Positions 27,794 to 36,827 of a stretch of 37,084 nt of DNA are shown in pieces. Made by a program: the position numbers and the translations under genes. The notes under the pieces are model-generated. The model searched no databases. It saw only the letters and a list, made by a program, of their open reading frames with translations, and was not told the DNA's origin. The stretch's first letter is position 1. Each line of letters opens with the position of its first letter. Source of the DNA: an uncultured Clostridium sp. (GTDB lineage: Bacteria > Bacillota > Clostridia > Clostridiales > Clostridiaceae); NCBI RefSeq assembly GCF_937920395.1, contig NZ_CALEVF010000047.1, positions 1 to 37,084 of the forward strand. The letters run 5' to 3'.

Positions 27794-28210
27794 TTATTTA
27801 GGTGGCATAACAGTTGCAACACCTTTGAGAACAACAACACCATCTTGATTAGTACATGTTGTACTTAGTTTCATAATATTTTTTTCATCGTATTTTTCTA
27901 CAACTTCAACTTCAGCCTTAATTGTATCACCAAATCTAACTGGTGCTGTAAATCTGAGTTCTTGACCTAGATAAATAGTACCTGGTCCAGGTAATTTCAT
28001 GCCTAGTACTGCAGAAACAAAACCTGCTGTTAACATGCCATGGGCAATTCTACCTTTGAACATTGTTGTTTCAGCTTCTCTTTGATTTATATGAGCAGGA
28101 TTTAGATCACCGGTTATGCCTGCATAAAGATACACATCAGATTCACTTATAGTTTTTTCAAAAGAGTCTTTATCACCTATATTTAGTTCTTTCATTGTTA
28201 AACCTTTCAT
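27794..28210 (-). CDS. MaoC-type (R)-specific enoyl-CoA hydratase, copy 1
   Basis: A 138-residue hot-dog-fold hydratase like PhaJ, which interconverts (R)-3-hydroxyacyl-CoA and trans-2-enoyl-CoA. The motif GDLNPAH contains the catalytic pair Asp35 and His40 in the usual spacing, and the segment FKGRIAHGMLTAGFVSAVLG is typical. It is nearly identical to the second copy at 34777-35193; differences cluster around residues 103-115. It is the last gene of module copy 1, 42 bases after the permease pseudogene. AAGGAGG precedes the start. Confidence 0.92.
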   Translation of the reverse strand: MKGLTMKELNIGDKDSFEKTISESDVYLYAGITGDLNPAHINQREAETTMFKGRIAHGMLTAGFVSAVLGMKLPGPGTIYLGQELRFTAPVRFGDTIKAEVEVVEKYDEKNIMKLSTTCTNQDGVVVLKGVATVMPPK

Positions 28211-28252
28211 TAATAATTCCTCCTTTAGTATTTATAAAGCAGTTTTTACCCA

Positions 28253-29650
28253 TTATACAAAATGAATAATTGATTGCAATCCAATTAGAAGGAAACATGT
28301 TCCTGTCTTAAGGAGAGTTATAGCAAAGATATCTTTATAAGCTTGCTTATGTGTTAAGCCTGCAATGCCAAGGAGTGTAATAACCGCTCCATTATGAGGT
28401 AATGTATCCATTCCACCTGATGCCATAGCAGCAACACGATGAAGTAATTGAGGACTTATACCCGTACTTGATGCCCATTCCAAGTAGTGCTTACCAAAAG
28501 TGTCTAGGGCAATACTCATACCACCGGAAGCGGAACCAGTTACTCCAGATAGAACATTCACGGTAACTGCTTCAGATAAAAGCGGACTACCATGAGGATT
28601 TATATTTGTTAAAGCGTGAGCAATAGACTGAAAACCTGGTAGTGTTTTTATAACATTACCAAAGCCTACTTCAGACGCCGTATTTATAACTGCTAAAAGA
28701 GAACCTATAGCACCAGCGTTGATAGCTTTGGCTAAATTACCTTGCATACGTTTAGGATTAATAAGCATAGCAAGAAGAATTCCTACGATAAGTGAAATCA
28801 TGAGTGCCCAGTTATTCATTGTTCCTACCACACCAGCAGATAGCATATTATAAGGCTTTTTAGTTACCCAAGATATAATATCCCAATGTGGAAAAACTAA
28901 TTTTTGCAGAATGAGGGTTACAACTAGCACTGAAACAAGTGGTAATGCCGATAAAAATGCATTTGGTAAGCTAGCGTCGTTAACTATAATAGGTTCATTG
29001 GTATGGTTTTTACCATAGCCCTCTCCGGCTGCTTGTGCTTTACGCTTACGCCACTCCAAATAAGTCATGCCAGATGTTAAAATAATGATTGCTCCAAGTA
29101 TTCCCATTACAGGTGCTGCATAAAGATCTGTATTAAAAAATTTCATTGGGATAGAGTTCTGAATTTGTGGTGTTCCAGGAAGTGAATCCATAGTAAACGT
29201 AAAGGCACCAAGTGCAATAGTTCCTGGGACAAGACGTTTTGGAATGTCTGCTTCTTTAAAAATAGATGCTGCAAATGGGTAAACCGCGAATGCTACGACG
29301 AAGAGGCTTACACCACCATAGGTAAGGATAGCTGCTGACAATACTACCGAGAGTATTGCTCTCTTTTTCCCTAATTTCTCGACTATAGTTTTTGCAATTG
29401 ATTTTGCTGCTCCAGACTGTTCCATTGTTTTTCCAAATATTGCTCCGAGTAGAAAGAACGGAAATTAAATTGTTATATATTTACCAAGATTGGGTAAGAA
29501 TATTTCTGTATATGTAGGCAAAATAGCCATTCCAGAAAATAAAGCGGCCAGAAGTGCAAAAATAGGTGCAAATACAATTACTGAAAAACCCTTGTATGCC
29601 ATAAACATCAAAAGACATAAACTTAATAATATTCCGATAACGCCTAACAT
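28253..29650 (-). pseudogene. GntP family permease, copy 1, with in-frame TAA
   Basis: Same length (465 codons plus stop) and frame as the intact copy at 31440-32837 and highly similar throughout. Codon 62, a Tyr TAC in the intact copy, is TAA here (plus-strand 29465-29467), right after KYITI and before FPFFLLG. It is a point nonsense change, not a frameshift. The downstream part stays open from an internal ATG at 29425 (MEQSGAAKS), but that product would lack the first two membrane helices and has no good ribosome binding site. It would have been a proton-coupled importer of a small hydroxy-carboxylate. The remaining sequence is well preserved, so the change is probably recent, or it is a sequencing error. 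Confidence 0.87.
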
Positions 29651-29695
29651 TTAAAAACCTCCTTGTATAATCTAATTATATTTTGTTTTAATCTT

Positions 29696-31255
29696 CTATT
29701 TATTCGTAGATAATTTGATACCTACAATACCTTCATTAAATAATTTTTTATCCATCAATTTTAAATTTTTAGATATAATAGGAGTAAAATCCATTCTATC
29801 TAAAATATCCTTTTGCATATCAATACCAGGAGCAATTTCTTCTAAAGTAACACCATCTTTAGTTAATTTGAAGACCGCTCTTTCAGTGATGTATAAGACT
29901 GGTTGGGAGACATCTATAGCATATTCACCACTAAATGTTATTTGCTCAACAGTTTTAATGAATTTATTTAATTTACCATCTTGAATTATATTTAATTTAC
30001 CATCTTGAATTACAATTTTTAATCCTCCTGCTGTGAAAGTTCCACAAAATACAACTTTTTTTGAGTTTTGAGTTATATTAATAAAACCACCACAACCTGC
30101 AATTTTAGGACCAAATTTACTTACATTAATATTGCCATTCTCGTCGCATTGAGCAAGACCTAGGAAGGCTATATCAAGACCTCCTCCATCATAGAAATCA
30201 AATTGATTACTTTGATCTAGTATGCTTTCAGGATTTATTGAGGCTCCAAAACTTAATCCACCTGCAGGGATTCCACCTATTGGACCTGATTCTAATGTAA
30301 CTTTTAAGTCGCTAGAAATTCCTTCTTCATTTGCAACCATGGAAATTCCTTCTGGTACTCCAATTCCAAGGTTGGTAATAGCATTTGGTATAAGCTCCAT
30401 TGCGGCTCTTCTAGATATTATTTTTCTTTCATCTAGCTTAAGACCTGGAATATTACTAAGTGCCATTTTTATTTCACCATTATAAGATGGATTGTATTGT
30501 TCTGCATAAGTTTGCATATGATTTTCTGGTTTTGAAATTACAATGGCATCCACAAGTATTCCTGGAATTTTAACTTTTCTTGGATCAAGGGTTCCGGTTG
30601 CTACAATTTTTTCAACCTGAAGTATTACAATCCCAGAAGAATTTTTAGCAGCTTGAGCCATAGAAAGACCATCCAGGGTTACAGCTTCTTTTTCCATAGT
30701 AGCATTTCCAAACTCATCAGCATAAGAAGCTCTAATAAGTGTTACATTTATTGGAAAAGATTTGTAAAACAGATATTCTTTATTATCAATTTCAATAACC
30801 TTTACTATATCTTCTTTAGTCACAGTGTTTAATTTACCACCGTCTATTCTAGGGTCTACAAAAGTTTTTAGTCCAACATGAGTTATTGTTCCAGGTTTAC
30901 CTGCTGCTATATCTCTATATAGGTGAGAGATTACACCTTGAGGAAGATTATAAGCCTGGATTTTATTTTCAATAGCAAGTTTTACAAGTTTGGGAGCAAG
31001 ACCCCAATGACCACCGATTACCTTTGAAACTAAACCTTCGAGGCCAAGGTGGTTTAAACCTTTATCTTTTGAATCTCCTTGACCAGCAGCATAAACTAAA
31101 GTTAAATTATTTGGCAAACCTTTTTCAAGAAAACATTCACTAATTTTTATAGTTAATTCTTCTGGGTGTCCGCAACCGATAAAACCTCCAACTGCGACGG
31201 TATCTCCGTTTTTAATTAAAGAAATTGCCTCAGTGCTAGACATAACTTTTTGCAT
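29696..31255 (-). CDS. Family I CoA-transferase (Pct/YdiF-like), copy 1
   Basis: A 519-residue protein with both CoA-transferase halves (alpha and beta) in one chain, like propionate CoA-transferase. The N-terminal half has the VAVGGFIGCGHPEE loop. The C-terminal half has IGVPEGISMVANEEG and TLESGPIGG, with Glu322 as the expected residue forming the glutamyl-CoA intermediate. It would move CoA from acetyl-CoA or a similar donor to a short-chain or hydroxy acid. The start at 31255 is supported by AAGGAGG; the longer ORF from 31312 is not. It is very similar to copy 2. Expression is doubtful because its upstream sigma-54 site is altered. Confidence 0.92.
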   Translation of the reverse strand: MQKVMSSTEAISLIKNGDTVAVGGFIGCGHPEELTIKISECFLEKGLPNNLTLVYAAGQGDSKDKGLNHLGLEGLVSKVIGGHWGLAPKLVKLAIENKIQAYNLPQGVISHLYRDIAAGKPGTITHVGLKTFVDPRIDGGKLNTVTKEDIVKVIEIDNKEYLFYKSFPINVTLIRASYADEFGNATMEKEAVTLDGLSMAQAAKNSSGIVILQVEKIVATGTLDPRKVKIPGILVDAIVISKPENHMQTYAEQYNPSYNGEIKMALSNIPGLKLDERKIISRRAAMELIPNAITNLGIGVPEGISMVANEEGISSDLKVTLESGPIGGIPAGGLSFGASINPESILDQSNQFDFYDGGGLDIAFLGLAQCDENGNINVSKFGPKIAGCGGFINITQNSKKVVFCGTFTAGGLKIVIQDGKLNIIQDGKLNKFIKTVEQITFSGEYAIDVSQPVLYITERAVFKLTKDGVTLEEIAPGIDMQKDILDRMDFTPIISKNLKLMDKKLFNEGIVGIKLSTNK

Positions 31256-31308
31256 TTTAAGACCTCCTTTTATAGTATTATTAGTCAAACTTCTCATAAT
31301 TATAAGGA

Positions 31309-31324
31309 GCAAATATATTTTCCA
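31309..31324 (-). promoter_or_regulatory. Degenerate sigma-54 promoter of module copy 1
   Basis: On the minus strand the sequence is TGGAAAATATATTTGC, followed by TCCTTATAATTATGA, which aligns with the working-looking site of copy 2 (TTGC then TATTTATAATTATGA). The GG-to-GC spacing is 11 rather than the required 10, and the CATG after the GG is lost. Sigma-54 is strict about this spacing, so the promoter is probably inactive. Confidence 0.65.
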
Positions 31325-31379
31325 TATAAAGAAATAAAAAACTAATTCAAAAAAAATTTAGGGTATGATTACGCAAAAA

Positions 31380-31414
31380 TGAACGGTATTCTTAAGATTT
31401 AAGAATACCGTTCA
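31380..31414. terminator. Terminator hairpin of module copy 2
   Basis: TGAACGGTATTCTTAA and TTAAGAATACCGTTCA form a perfect 16-bp stem with a 3-base loop, 26 bases past the permease stop codon. The same stem is found at 36988-37022. Confidence 0.85.
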
Positions 31415-31439
31415 TATAAAATATAATTATATTTAATAA

Positions 31440-32837
31440 TTAAACAAAATGTAAAATTGATTGTAATCCAATTAGGAAGAAACATGTTCCTGTTTTAAGG
31501 ATAGTAATAGCAAATATATCTTTATACGCTTGTTTATGTGTTAAGCCTGCAATTCCAAGGAGAGTAATAACTGCTCCATTGTGTGGTAATGTATCCATTC
31601 CACCAGACGCCATAGCAGCAACTCGATGGAGCAATTGAGGGCTTATGCCAGTGCTTGATGCCCATTGTAAGTAGTGTTTACCAAAAGTATCAAGTGCAAT
31701 ACTCATTCCGCCTGATGCAGAACCAGTTACTCCGGATAAAACATTTACTGTAACTGCTTCAGATAGTAATGGACTACCATGAGGATTTATATTTGTTAAA
31801 GCATGAGCAATAGATTGAAAACCAGGTAGTGTTTTTATAACATTACCAAAACCTACTTCAGATGCCGTATTTATAACTGCTAAAAGGGAGCCTATAGCAC
31901 CAGCATTGATAGCTTTAGATAAATTACCCTGCATACGTTTAGGATTGATAAGCATAGCAAGAAGAATTCCTACGATAAGTGAAATCATGAGTGCCCAGTT
32001 ATTCATTGTTCCTACAACACCTTTTGATAACATATTGTAAGGTTCTTTAGTTACCCAAGACATTATATCCCAGTGTGGGAAAACTAATTTTTGTAATATA
32101 AGAGTAACAGCAAGTACAGATATCAATGGTAATGCTGATAAAAATGGGTTTGGTAAACTATCATCATCAACCATAACAGGCTCATTAGTATGGTTATCAC
32201 CATATCCTTCTCCAGCTGCTTGTGCCTTACGTTTACGCCACTCTAAATAGGTAATACCACATGTCATAATAATAATTGCTCCAAGTATTCCCATAACTGG
32301 TGCAGCATAAAGATCTGTATTAAAAAATTTCATTGGAATTGAGTTCTGAATCTGTGGTGTTCCGGGAAGCGAGTCCATAGTAAATGTAAAGGCACCAAGT
32401 GCAATAGTTGCTGGAACAAGACGTTTTGGAATGTCTGCTTCTTTGAAAATAGATGCTGCAAATGGATATACAGCAAATGCTACAACGAAAAGACTTACTC
32501 CGCCGTAAGTAAGGATAGCTGCTGATAATACTACTGAAAGCATTGCTCTTTTTTTGCCTAATTTTTCAACTATTGTTTTGGCAATAGACTTTGCTGCACC
32601 AGATTGTTCCATTGTTTTTCCAAATATTGCTCCCAGTAGAAAGAACGGAAAGTATATGGTTACATACTTACCAAGATTGGGCAAAAATATTTCTGTATAT
32701 GTTGGCAAAATAGCCATTCCAGAAAATAAAGCAGCGAGTAGAGCAAAAATAGGGGCAAAGACAATGACAGAGAAACCCTTATATGCCATAAACATTAATA
32801 AACATAAAGCTAATATGATACCGAAAACTCCTAACAT
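31440..32837 (-). CDS. GntP family permease, intact copy 2
   Basis: A 465-residue, very hydrophobic transporter with about 12 membrane helices, of the gluconate/H+ symporter family. Typical segments are GAIFGKTMEQSGAAKSIA, TFTMDSLPGTPQIQNSIP and the MASGGMDTLPHNGAVITLLG motif in the second half. GntP members carry gluconate, but a branch is linked to 3-hydroxybutyrate and other hydroxy acids. The CoA-transferase and MaoC neighbours favour a 3-hydroxy-acid here (inference). It is the only intact permease gene among the three module copies. It follows its CoA-transferase gene by 104 bases. Confidence 0.92.
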   Translation of the reverse strand: MLGVFGIILALCLLMFMAYKGFSVIVFAPIFALLAALFSGMAILPTYTEIFLPNLGKYVTIYFPFFLLGAIFGKTMEQSGAAKSIAKTIVEKLGKKRAMLSVVLSAAILTYGGVSLFVVAFAVYPFAASIFKEADIPKRLVPATIALGAFTFTMDSLPGTPQIQNSIPMKFFNTDLYAAPVMGILGAIIIMTCGITYLEWRKRKAQAAGEGYGDNHTNEPVMVDDDSLPNPFLSALPLISVLAVTLILQKLVFPHWDIMSWVTKEPYNMLSKGVVGTMNNWALMISLIVGILLAMLINPKRMQGNLSKAINAGAIGSLLAVINTASEVGFGNVIKTLPGFQSIAHALTNINPHGSPLLSEAVTVNVLSGVTGSASGGMSIALDTFGKHYLQWASSTGISPQLLHRVAAMASGGMDTLPHNGAVITLLGIAGLTHKQAYKDIFAITILKTGTCFFLIGLQSILHFV

Positions 32838-32941
32838 TTATAAAACCTCCATTAATTAAAATTTTATTCTCTTTTTTAACCGTTTACTTTTGTATTTTAG
32901 TGAAAATTATATCAATATTATTATTCCAAACACTGTATTTA

Positions 32942-34495
32942 TTAATTAGCTAATTTAAGTCCTATAATACCTTCATTAAATATTCTTAAGTCCATTAGTT
33001 TTAGGTTTTTAGATATAATTGGAGTAAAATTCATTTTATCTAAAATATCCTTTTGTAGATCAATACCAGGAGCAATTTCTTCTAAAGTAACACCTTCTTT
33101 AGTTAATCTAAAAACTGCTCTTTCAGTAATGTATAAAACTGGTTGGGAGACATCTACAGCATACTCTCCACTAAAAGTTATTTGTTCAACATTTTTAATG
33201 AATTTATTAACTTTACCTTCTTGAATTATATTTACTTTCCCATTTAGAATTTCTATTTTTAAACCACCTGCAGTAAAAGTCCCACAGAAAACAACTTTTT
33301 TAGAATTTTGAGTTATATTAATAAAGCCGCCACAGCCTGCAATTTTAGGACCGAATTTACTTACATTAATGTTTCCAGCCTTGTCACATTGAGCAAGACC
33401 TAGGAATGCAATATCAAGACCTCCGCCATCATAAAAATCAAATTGGTTACTTTGATCTAGTATGCTTTCGGGATTTATTGAAGCTCCAAAACTTAATCCA
33501 CCTGCAGGGATTCCACCTATTGGCCCTGATTCCAAAGTAACTCTTAAGTCACTAGCAATTCCTTCTTCATTTGCAACCATGGAGATTCCTTCAGGTACTC
33601 CAATTCCAAGGTTAGTAATTGCATTGGGTATAAGTTCCATTGTGGCTCTTCTAGATATTATTTTTCTTTCATCTAGCTTAAGTCCGGGGATATTACTAAG
33701 TGCCATTTTTATTTCACCATTATAAGAAGGATTGTATTGTTCTGCATAAGTTTGCATATGATTTTCAGGTTTTGAAATTACAATAGCATCCACAAGTATT
33801 CCAGGTATCTTAACTTTTCTTGGATCAAGAGTACCATTTGCTACAATTTTTTCAACTTGAAGTATTACAATCCCAGAAGAATTCTTAGCAGCTTGAGCCA
33901 TAGAAAGTCCATCCAGAGTTACAGCTTCTTTCTCCATAGTGGCATTTCCAAACTCATCAGCATAAGAAGCCCTAAGAAGTGTCACATTTATAGGAAAAGC
34001 TTTATAAAACAAATATTCCTTATTATCAATTTCAATAACTTTAACTATGTCTTCTTTCGTGATATCGTTTAACTTGCCCCCGTCAATTCTAGGGTCTACA
34101 AAAGTTTTTAATCCAACGTGAGTTATAGTTCCAGGTTTACCTGCTGCAATATCTCGATATAGATGAGATATTACCCCTTGGGGAAGATTATAAGCTTGAA
34201 TTTTATTTTCAATAGCAAGTTTTACAAGTTTGGGAGCAAGGCCCCAGTGACCACCTATTACCTTTGAAACTAAACCTTCCACGCCAAGACGATTTAAACC
34301 CTTATCTTTTGAGTCTCCTTGCCCAGCGGCATATACTAAAGTTAAGTTATTAGGAAATCCTTTTTCAAGAAAAGATTCATTGATTTTTATTGTTAATTCT
34401 TCAGGGTGACCGCAACCGATAAATCCTCCAACTGCAACAGTGTCTCCATTTTTGATTAATGATATTGCGTCATAACTAGACATAATTTTATTCAT
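32942..34495 (-). CDS. Family I CoA-transferase (Pct/YdiF-like), copy 2
   Basis: A 517-residue single-chain CoA-transferase, with the expected glutamyl-CoA residue Glu322 in TLESGPIGG. It differs from copy 1 at scattered positions only, mostly conservative. It heads module copy 2 behind a correctly spaced sigma-54 promoter, so it is likely expressed together with the intact permease. AAGGGGG lies just upstream of its start. The acid it activates is unknown; 3-hydroxybutyrate, crotonate, propionate or butyrate would all fit the family. Confidence 0.93.
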   Translation of the reverse strand: MNKIMSSYDAISLIKNGDTVAVGGFIGCGHPEELTIKINESFLEKGFPNNLTLVYAAGQGDSKDKGLNRLGVEGLVSKVIGGHWGLAPKLVKLAIENKIQAYNLPQGVISHLYRDIAAGKPGTITHVGLKTFVDPRIDGGKLNDITKEDIVKVIEIDNKEYLFYKAFPINVTLLRASYADEFGNATMEKEAVTLDGLSMAQAAKNSSGIVILQVEKIVANGTLDPRKVKIPGILVDAIVISKPENHMQTYAEQYNPSYNGEIKMALSNIPGLKLDERKIISRRATMELIPNAITNLGIGVPEGISMVANEEGIASDLRVTLESGPIGGIPAGGLSFGASINPESILDQSNQFDFYDGGGLDIAFLGLAQCDKAGNINVSKFGPKIAGCGGFINITQNSKKVVFCGTFTAGGLKIEILNGKVNIIQEGKVNKFIKNVEQITFSGEYAVDVSQPVLYITERAVFRLTKEGVTLEEIAPGIDLQKDILDKMNFTPIISKNLKLMDLRIFNEGIIGLKLAN

Positions 34496-34547
34496 TTTTT
34501 ATCCCCCTTAATTAAATTATTAGTAAAGCTTTTCATAATTATAAATA

Positions 34548-34562
34548 GCAATTATCATGCCA
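34548..34562 (-). promoter_or_regulatory. Sigma-54 (-24/-12) promoter of module copy 2
   Basis: On the minus strand TGGCATGATAATTGC has GG and GC separated by exactly 10 bases, matching the sigma-54 consensus TGGCAC-N5-TTGC closely. It ends 52 bases before the CoA-transferase start codon. Confidence 0.82.
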
Positions 34563-34707
34563 ATAATTTAAAAATAGAAAATAAATTTTCTGTGACTTTT
34601 CAATGACTTTTCAATGATTTTATTCGAAATTTGTCTATTGAACTTACTGGTGTGTTGTATAAAACGAACATACTACATGTAAACATTATCATGATGTTCT
34701 AAAAAAG

Positions 34708-34740
34708 GAACAGTATTTTTAAGTTATAAAAACACTGTTC
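34708..34740. terminator. Terminator hairpin of module copy 3
   Basis: GAACAGT at 34708-34714 and ACTGTTC at 34734-34740, extended by an inner TTTTTA/TAAAAA stem, form a hairpin 36 bases past the MaoC stop. It differs in sequence from the other module hairpins. Confidence 0.75.
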
Positions 34741-34776
34741 TATAAAACAAACACTTATTTATAAGGGAGTTAGATT

Positions 34777-35193
34777 TTATTTAGGTGGCATAACTGTTGC
34801 AACACCTTTAAGAACAACAACTCCATCTTGGTTAGTACAGATTGTACTTAATTTCATAATATTTTTTTCAACTTTTTTTTCTATAACTTCTACTTCGGCT
34901 TTTATAGTATCTCCGAATCTAACTGGTGCTGTAAATCTGAGTTCTTGACCTAGATAAATAGTGCCTGGTCCAGGTAATTTCATTCCAAGTACAGCAGATA
35001 CGAAACCAGCTGTTAACATGCCATGTGCAATTCTACCTTTGAACATTGTTGTTTCAGCTTCTCTTTGATTTATGTGAGCAGGATTTAAATCACCAGTTAT
35101 TCCAGCATAAAGATATACATCAGATTCACTTATAGTTTTTTCAAAAGAATCCTTATCACCAATATTTAGTTCATTCATTGTTAAACCTTTCAT
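34777..35193 (-). CDS. MaoC-type (R)-specific enoyl-CoA hydratase, copy 2
   Basis: A 138-residue hydratase almost identical to the copy at 27794-28210, with the same Asp35/His40 pair in GDLNPAH. It directly follows CoA-transferase copy 3 (34 bases) and precedes the module hairpin. It would dehydrate an (R)-3-hydroxyacyl-CoA made by the transferase to the enoyl-CoA. Because the (R) form is the product of poly-3-hydroxybutyrate breakdown, environmental 3-hydroxybutyrate is an attractive substrate, but this is inference. Confidence 0.92.
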   Translation of the reverse strand: MKGLTMNELNIGDKDSFEKTISESDVYLYAGITGDLNPAHINQREAETTMFKGRIAHGMLTAGFVSAVLGMKLPGPGTIYLGQELRFTAPVRFGDTIKAEVEVIEKKVEKNIMKLSTICTNQDGVVVLKGVATVMPPK

Positions 35194-35227
35194 TATTAAT
35201 TCCTCCTTGTTTTATAAATTATAATTA

Positions 35228-36778
35228 TTATGAAACTTTAAGTCCCATAATTTTTTCTTCAAAAATTCTTTCATCCATAAATTTTAAATTTGATGAAATT
35301 ACTGGCATGAAATCCATATGCGCCAAAACATCTCTTTCTAGATCAATCCCTGGAGCAATTTCAGTAAGTACTACGCCTTTATTGCTAAGCTCAAAGACAG
35401 CCCTTTCAGTAATATACAATACTGGTTGGGAGACATCTACTGCATATTCGCCACTAAATGTTATTTGTTCAACAGTTTTAATAAACTTATTAAATTTACC
35501 TTCTTTAATTATATTTAATTGACCACCTTCTACTTCTACTGTTAAACCACCGGCAGTAAAAGCACCACAGAAAACAACTTTTTTAGAGTTTTGAGTTATA
35601 TTGATAAACCCACCACAACCTGCAATTTTAGGACCAAATTTACTTACATTAATATTTCCTGATTCGTCGCATTGAGCAAGGCCGAGGAAAGCTACATCAA
35701 GTCCACCACCATCGTAAAAATCAAATTGACTAGTTTGATCAAGAATCATTTCAGGATTTATAGCAGCTCCAAAACTTAATCCGCCTGCAGGAATTCCGCC
35801 TATTGGGCCGGATTCTAAAGTAAGTTTCATATCGCTACCAATACCTTCTTCATTGGCTACCATAGAAATTCCCTCAGGTACTCCTATTCCAAGGTTAGTT
35901 ACAGCATTAGGTATAAGTTCCATAGCTGCTCTTCTAGATATTATTTTCCGTTCATCTAGTCTTAAACCGGGAATATCATCTACGGCCATTCTTATTTCAC
36001 CATTGTATGATGGATTGTATTGTTCTCCATATGTTTGCATATGATTTTCAGGTTTTGAAATTACAATGGCATCCACAAGTATTCCTGGAATTTTAACTTT
36101 CCTTGGATCTAAAGTGCCATTTGATACAACTTTTTCAACCTGGAGTATTACAATCCCTCCAGAATTTTTAGCTGCTTGTGCCATGGCAAGAACGTCCAAT
36201 GTTACGGCTTCTTTTTCCATAGTGGCATTACCGCTTTCATCAGCATAAGTAGCACGAATAAGCGCAACATTTATAGGGAAAGCCTTATAAAACAAGTATT
36301 CCTTATTATCAATTTCAATAACCTTAACGATATCTTCTTTTGTGATATCGTTTAACTTGCCACCCTCGATTCTAGGATCTACAAAAGTTTTTAAACCAAC
36401 ATGAGTAATAGTTCCTGGTTTACCTGATGCGATATCTCTATAAAGATTAGAAATTACACCCTGAGGAAGATTATAAGCTTGAATTTTGTTTTCAATAGCA
36501 AGTTTTGAAAGTTTGGGAGAAAGCCCCCAGTGACCGCCTATTACTTTTGAAACTAATCCTTCCACGCCAAGACGATTTAAACCTTTGTCTTTTGAGTCTC
36601 CTTGTCCTGCTGAGTATACCAAAGTTAAATTTTTAGGACTCCCACTTTGGGTAAAAGATTTATGAATTTCTATGGTTAATTCTTCGGGGTGACCTGAACC
36701 GACAAATCCTCCAATTGCAACGGTGTCACCACTTTTTATTAAAGTGATTGCGTCATAACTAGACATAATTTTTTTCAT
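35228..36778 (-). CDS. Family I CoA-transferase (Pct/YdiF-like), copy 3
   Basis: A 516-residue CoA-transferase, the most diverged of the three, with changes spread over the protein and a distinct C-terminus. Glu322 in TLESGPIGG and the GGFVGSGHPEE loop are present; the Cys of the copy 1 and 2 loop (GCGHPEE) is Ser here. It may differ in substrate preference. It is the first gene after the presumed activator gene at the window edge and has its own sigma-54 promoter. AAAAGGGG lies upstream of the start. Confidence 0.93.
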   Translation of the reverse strand: MKKIMSSYDAITLIKSGDTVAIGGFVGSGHPEELTIEIHKSFTQSGSPKNLTLVYSAGQGDSKDKGLNRLGVEGLVSKVIGGHWGLSPKLSKLAIENKIQAYNLPQGVISNLYRDIASGKPGTITHVGLKTFVDPRIEGGKLNDITKEDIVKVIEIDNKEYLFYKAFPINVALIRATYADESGNATMEKEAVTLDVLAMAQAAKNSGGIVILQVEKVVSNGTLDPRKVKIPGILVDAIVISKPENHMQTYGEQYNPSYNGEIRMAVDDIPGLRLDERKIISRRAAMELIPNAVTNLGIGVPEGISMVANEEGIGSDMKLTLESGPIGGIPAGGLSFGAAINPEMILDQTSQFDFYDGGGLDVAFLGLAQCDESGNINVSKFGPKIAGCGGFINITQNSKKVVFCGAFTAGGLTVEVEGGQLNIIKEGKFNKFIKTVEQITFSGEYAVDVSQPVLYITERAVFELSNKGVVLTEIAPGIDLERDVLAHMDFMPVISSNLKFMDERIFEEKIMGLKVS

Positions 36779-36827
36779 TTTATATCCCCTTTTATCATAT
36801 TATTAGCACCTGTTATATATATAACAA

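Larger units (their letters stand above)
27731..31324 (-). repeat. Module copy 1: CoA-transferase, GntP (stop), MaoC
   Basis: The most complete of three tandem copies: CoA-transferase, GntP permease and MaoC hydratase genes followed by a hairpin. This copy carries an in-frame stop in the permease gene, and its -24/-12 promoter has lost the correct spacing. It appears to be decaying. Confidence 0.8.
31380..34562 (-). repeat. Module copy 2: CoA-transferase, GntP
   Basis: The second tandem copy keeps a sigma-54 promoter, the CoA-transferase gene and an intact permease gene, and ends in a perfect hairpin. It lacks a MaoC gene. The near-identity of its genes with copy 1 shows recent duplication or gene conversion. 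Confidence 0.8.

Noticed and set aside
28253..29650. Two separate permease genes, or a frameshift, in GntP copy 1
   Set aside because: The frame and length match copy 2 exactly; only codon 62 is a stop.
34590..34620. Short direct repeat of GACTTTTCAAT upstream of the copy 2 promoter
   Set aside because: Only two adjacent copies of 11 bases, and not repeated in copy 3; likely slippage rather than an activator site or CRISPR.
29715..36248. Several 60-114-codon open frames on the plus strand inside the CoA-transferase genes
   Set aside because: They recur at the same places because the underlying genes are duplicated; they are shadows of conserved coding sequence.
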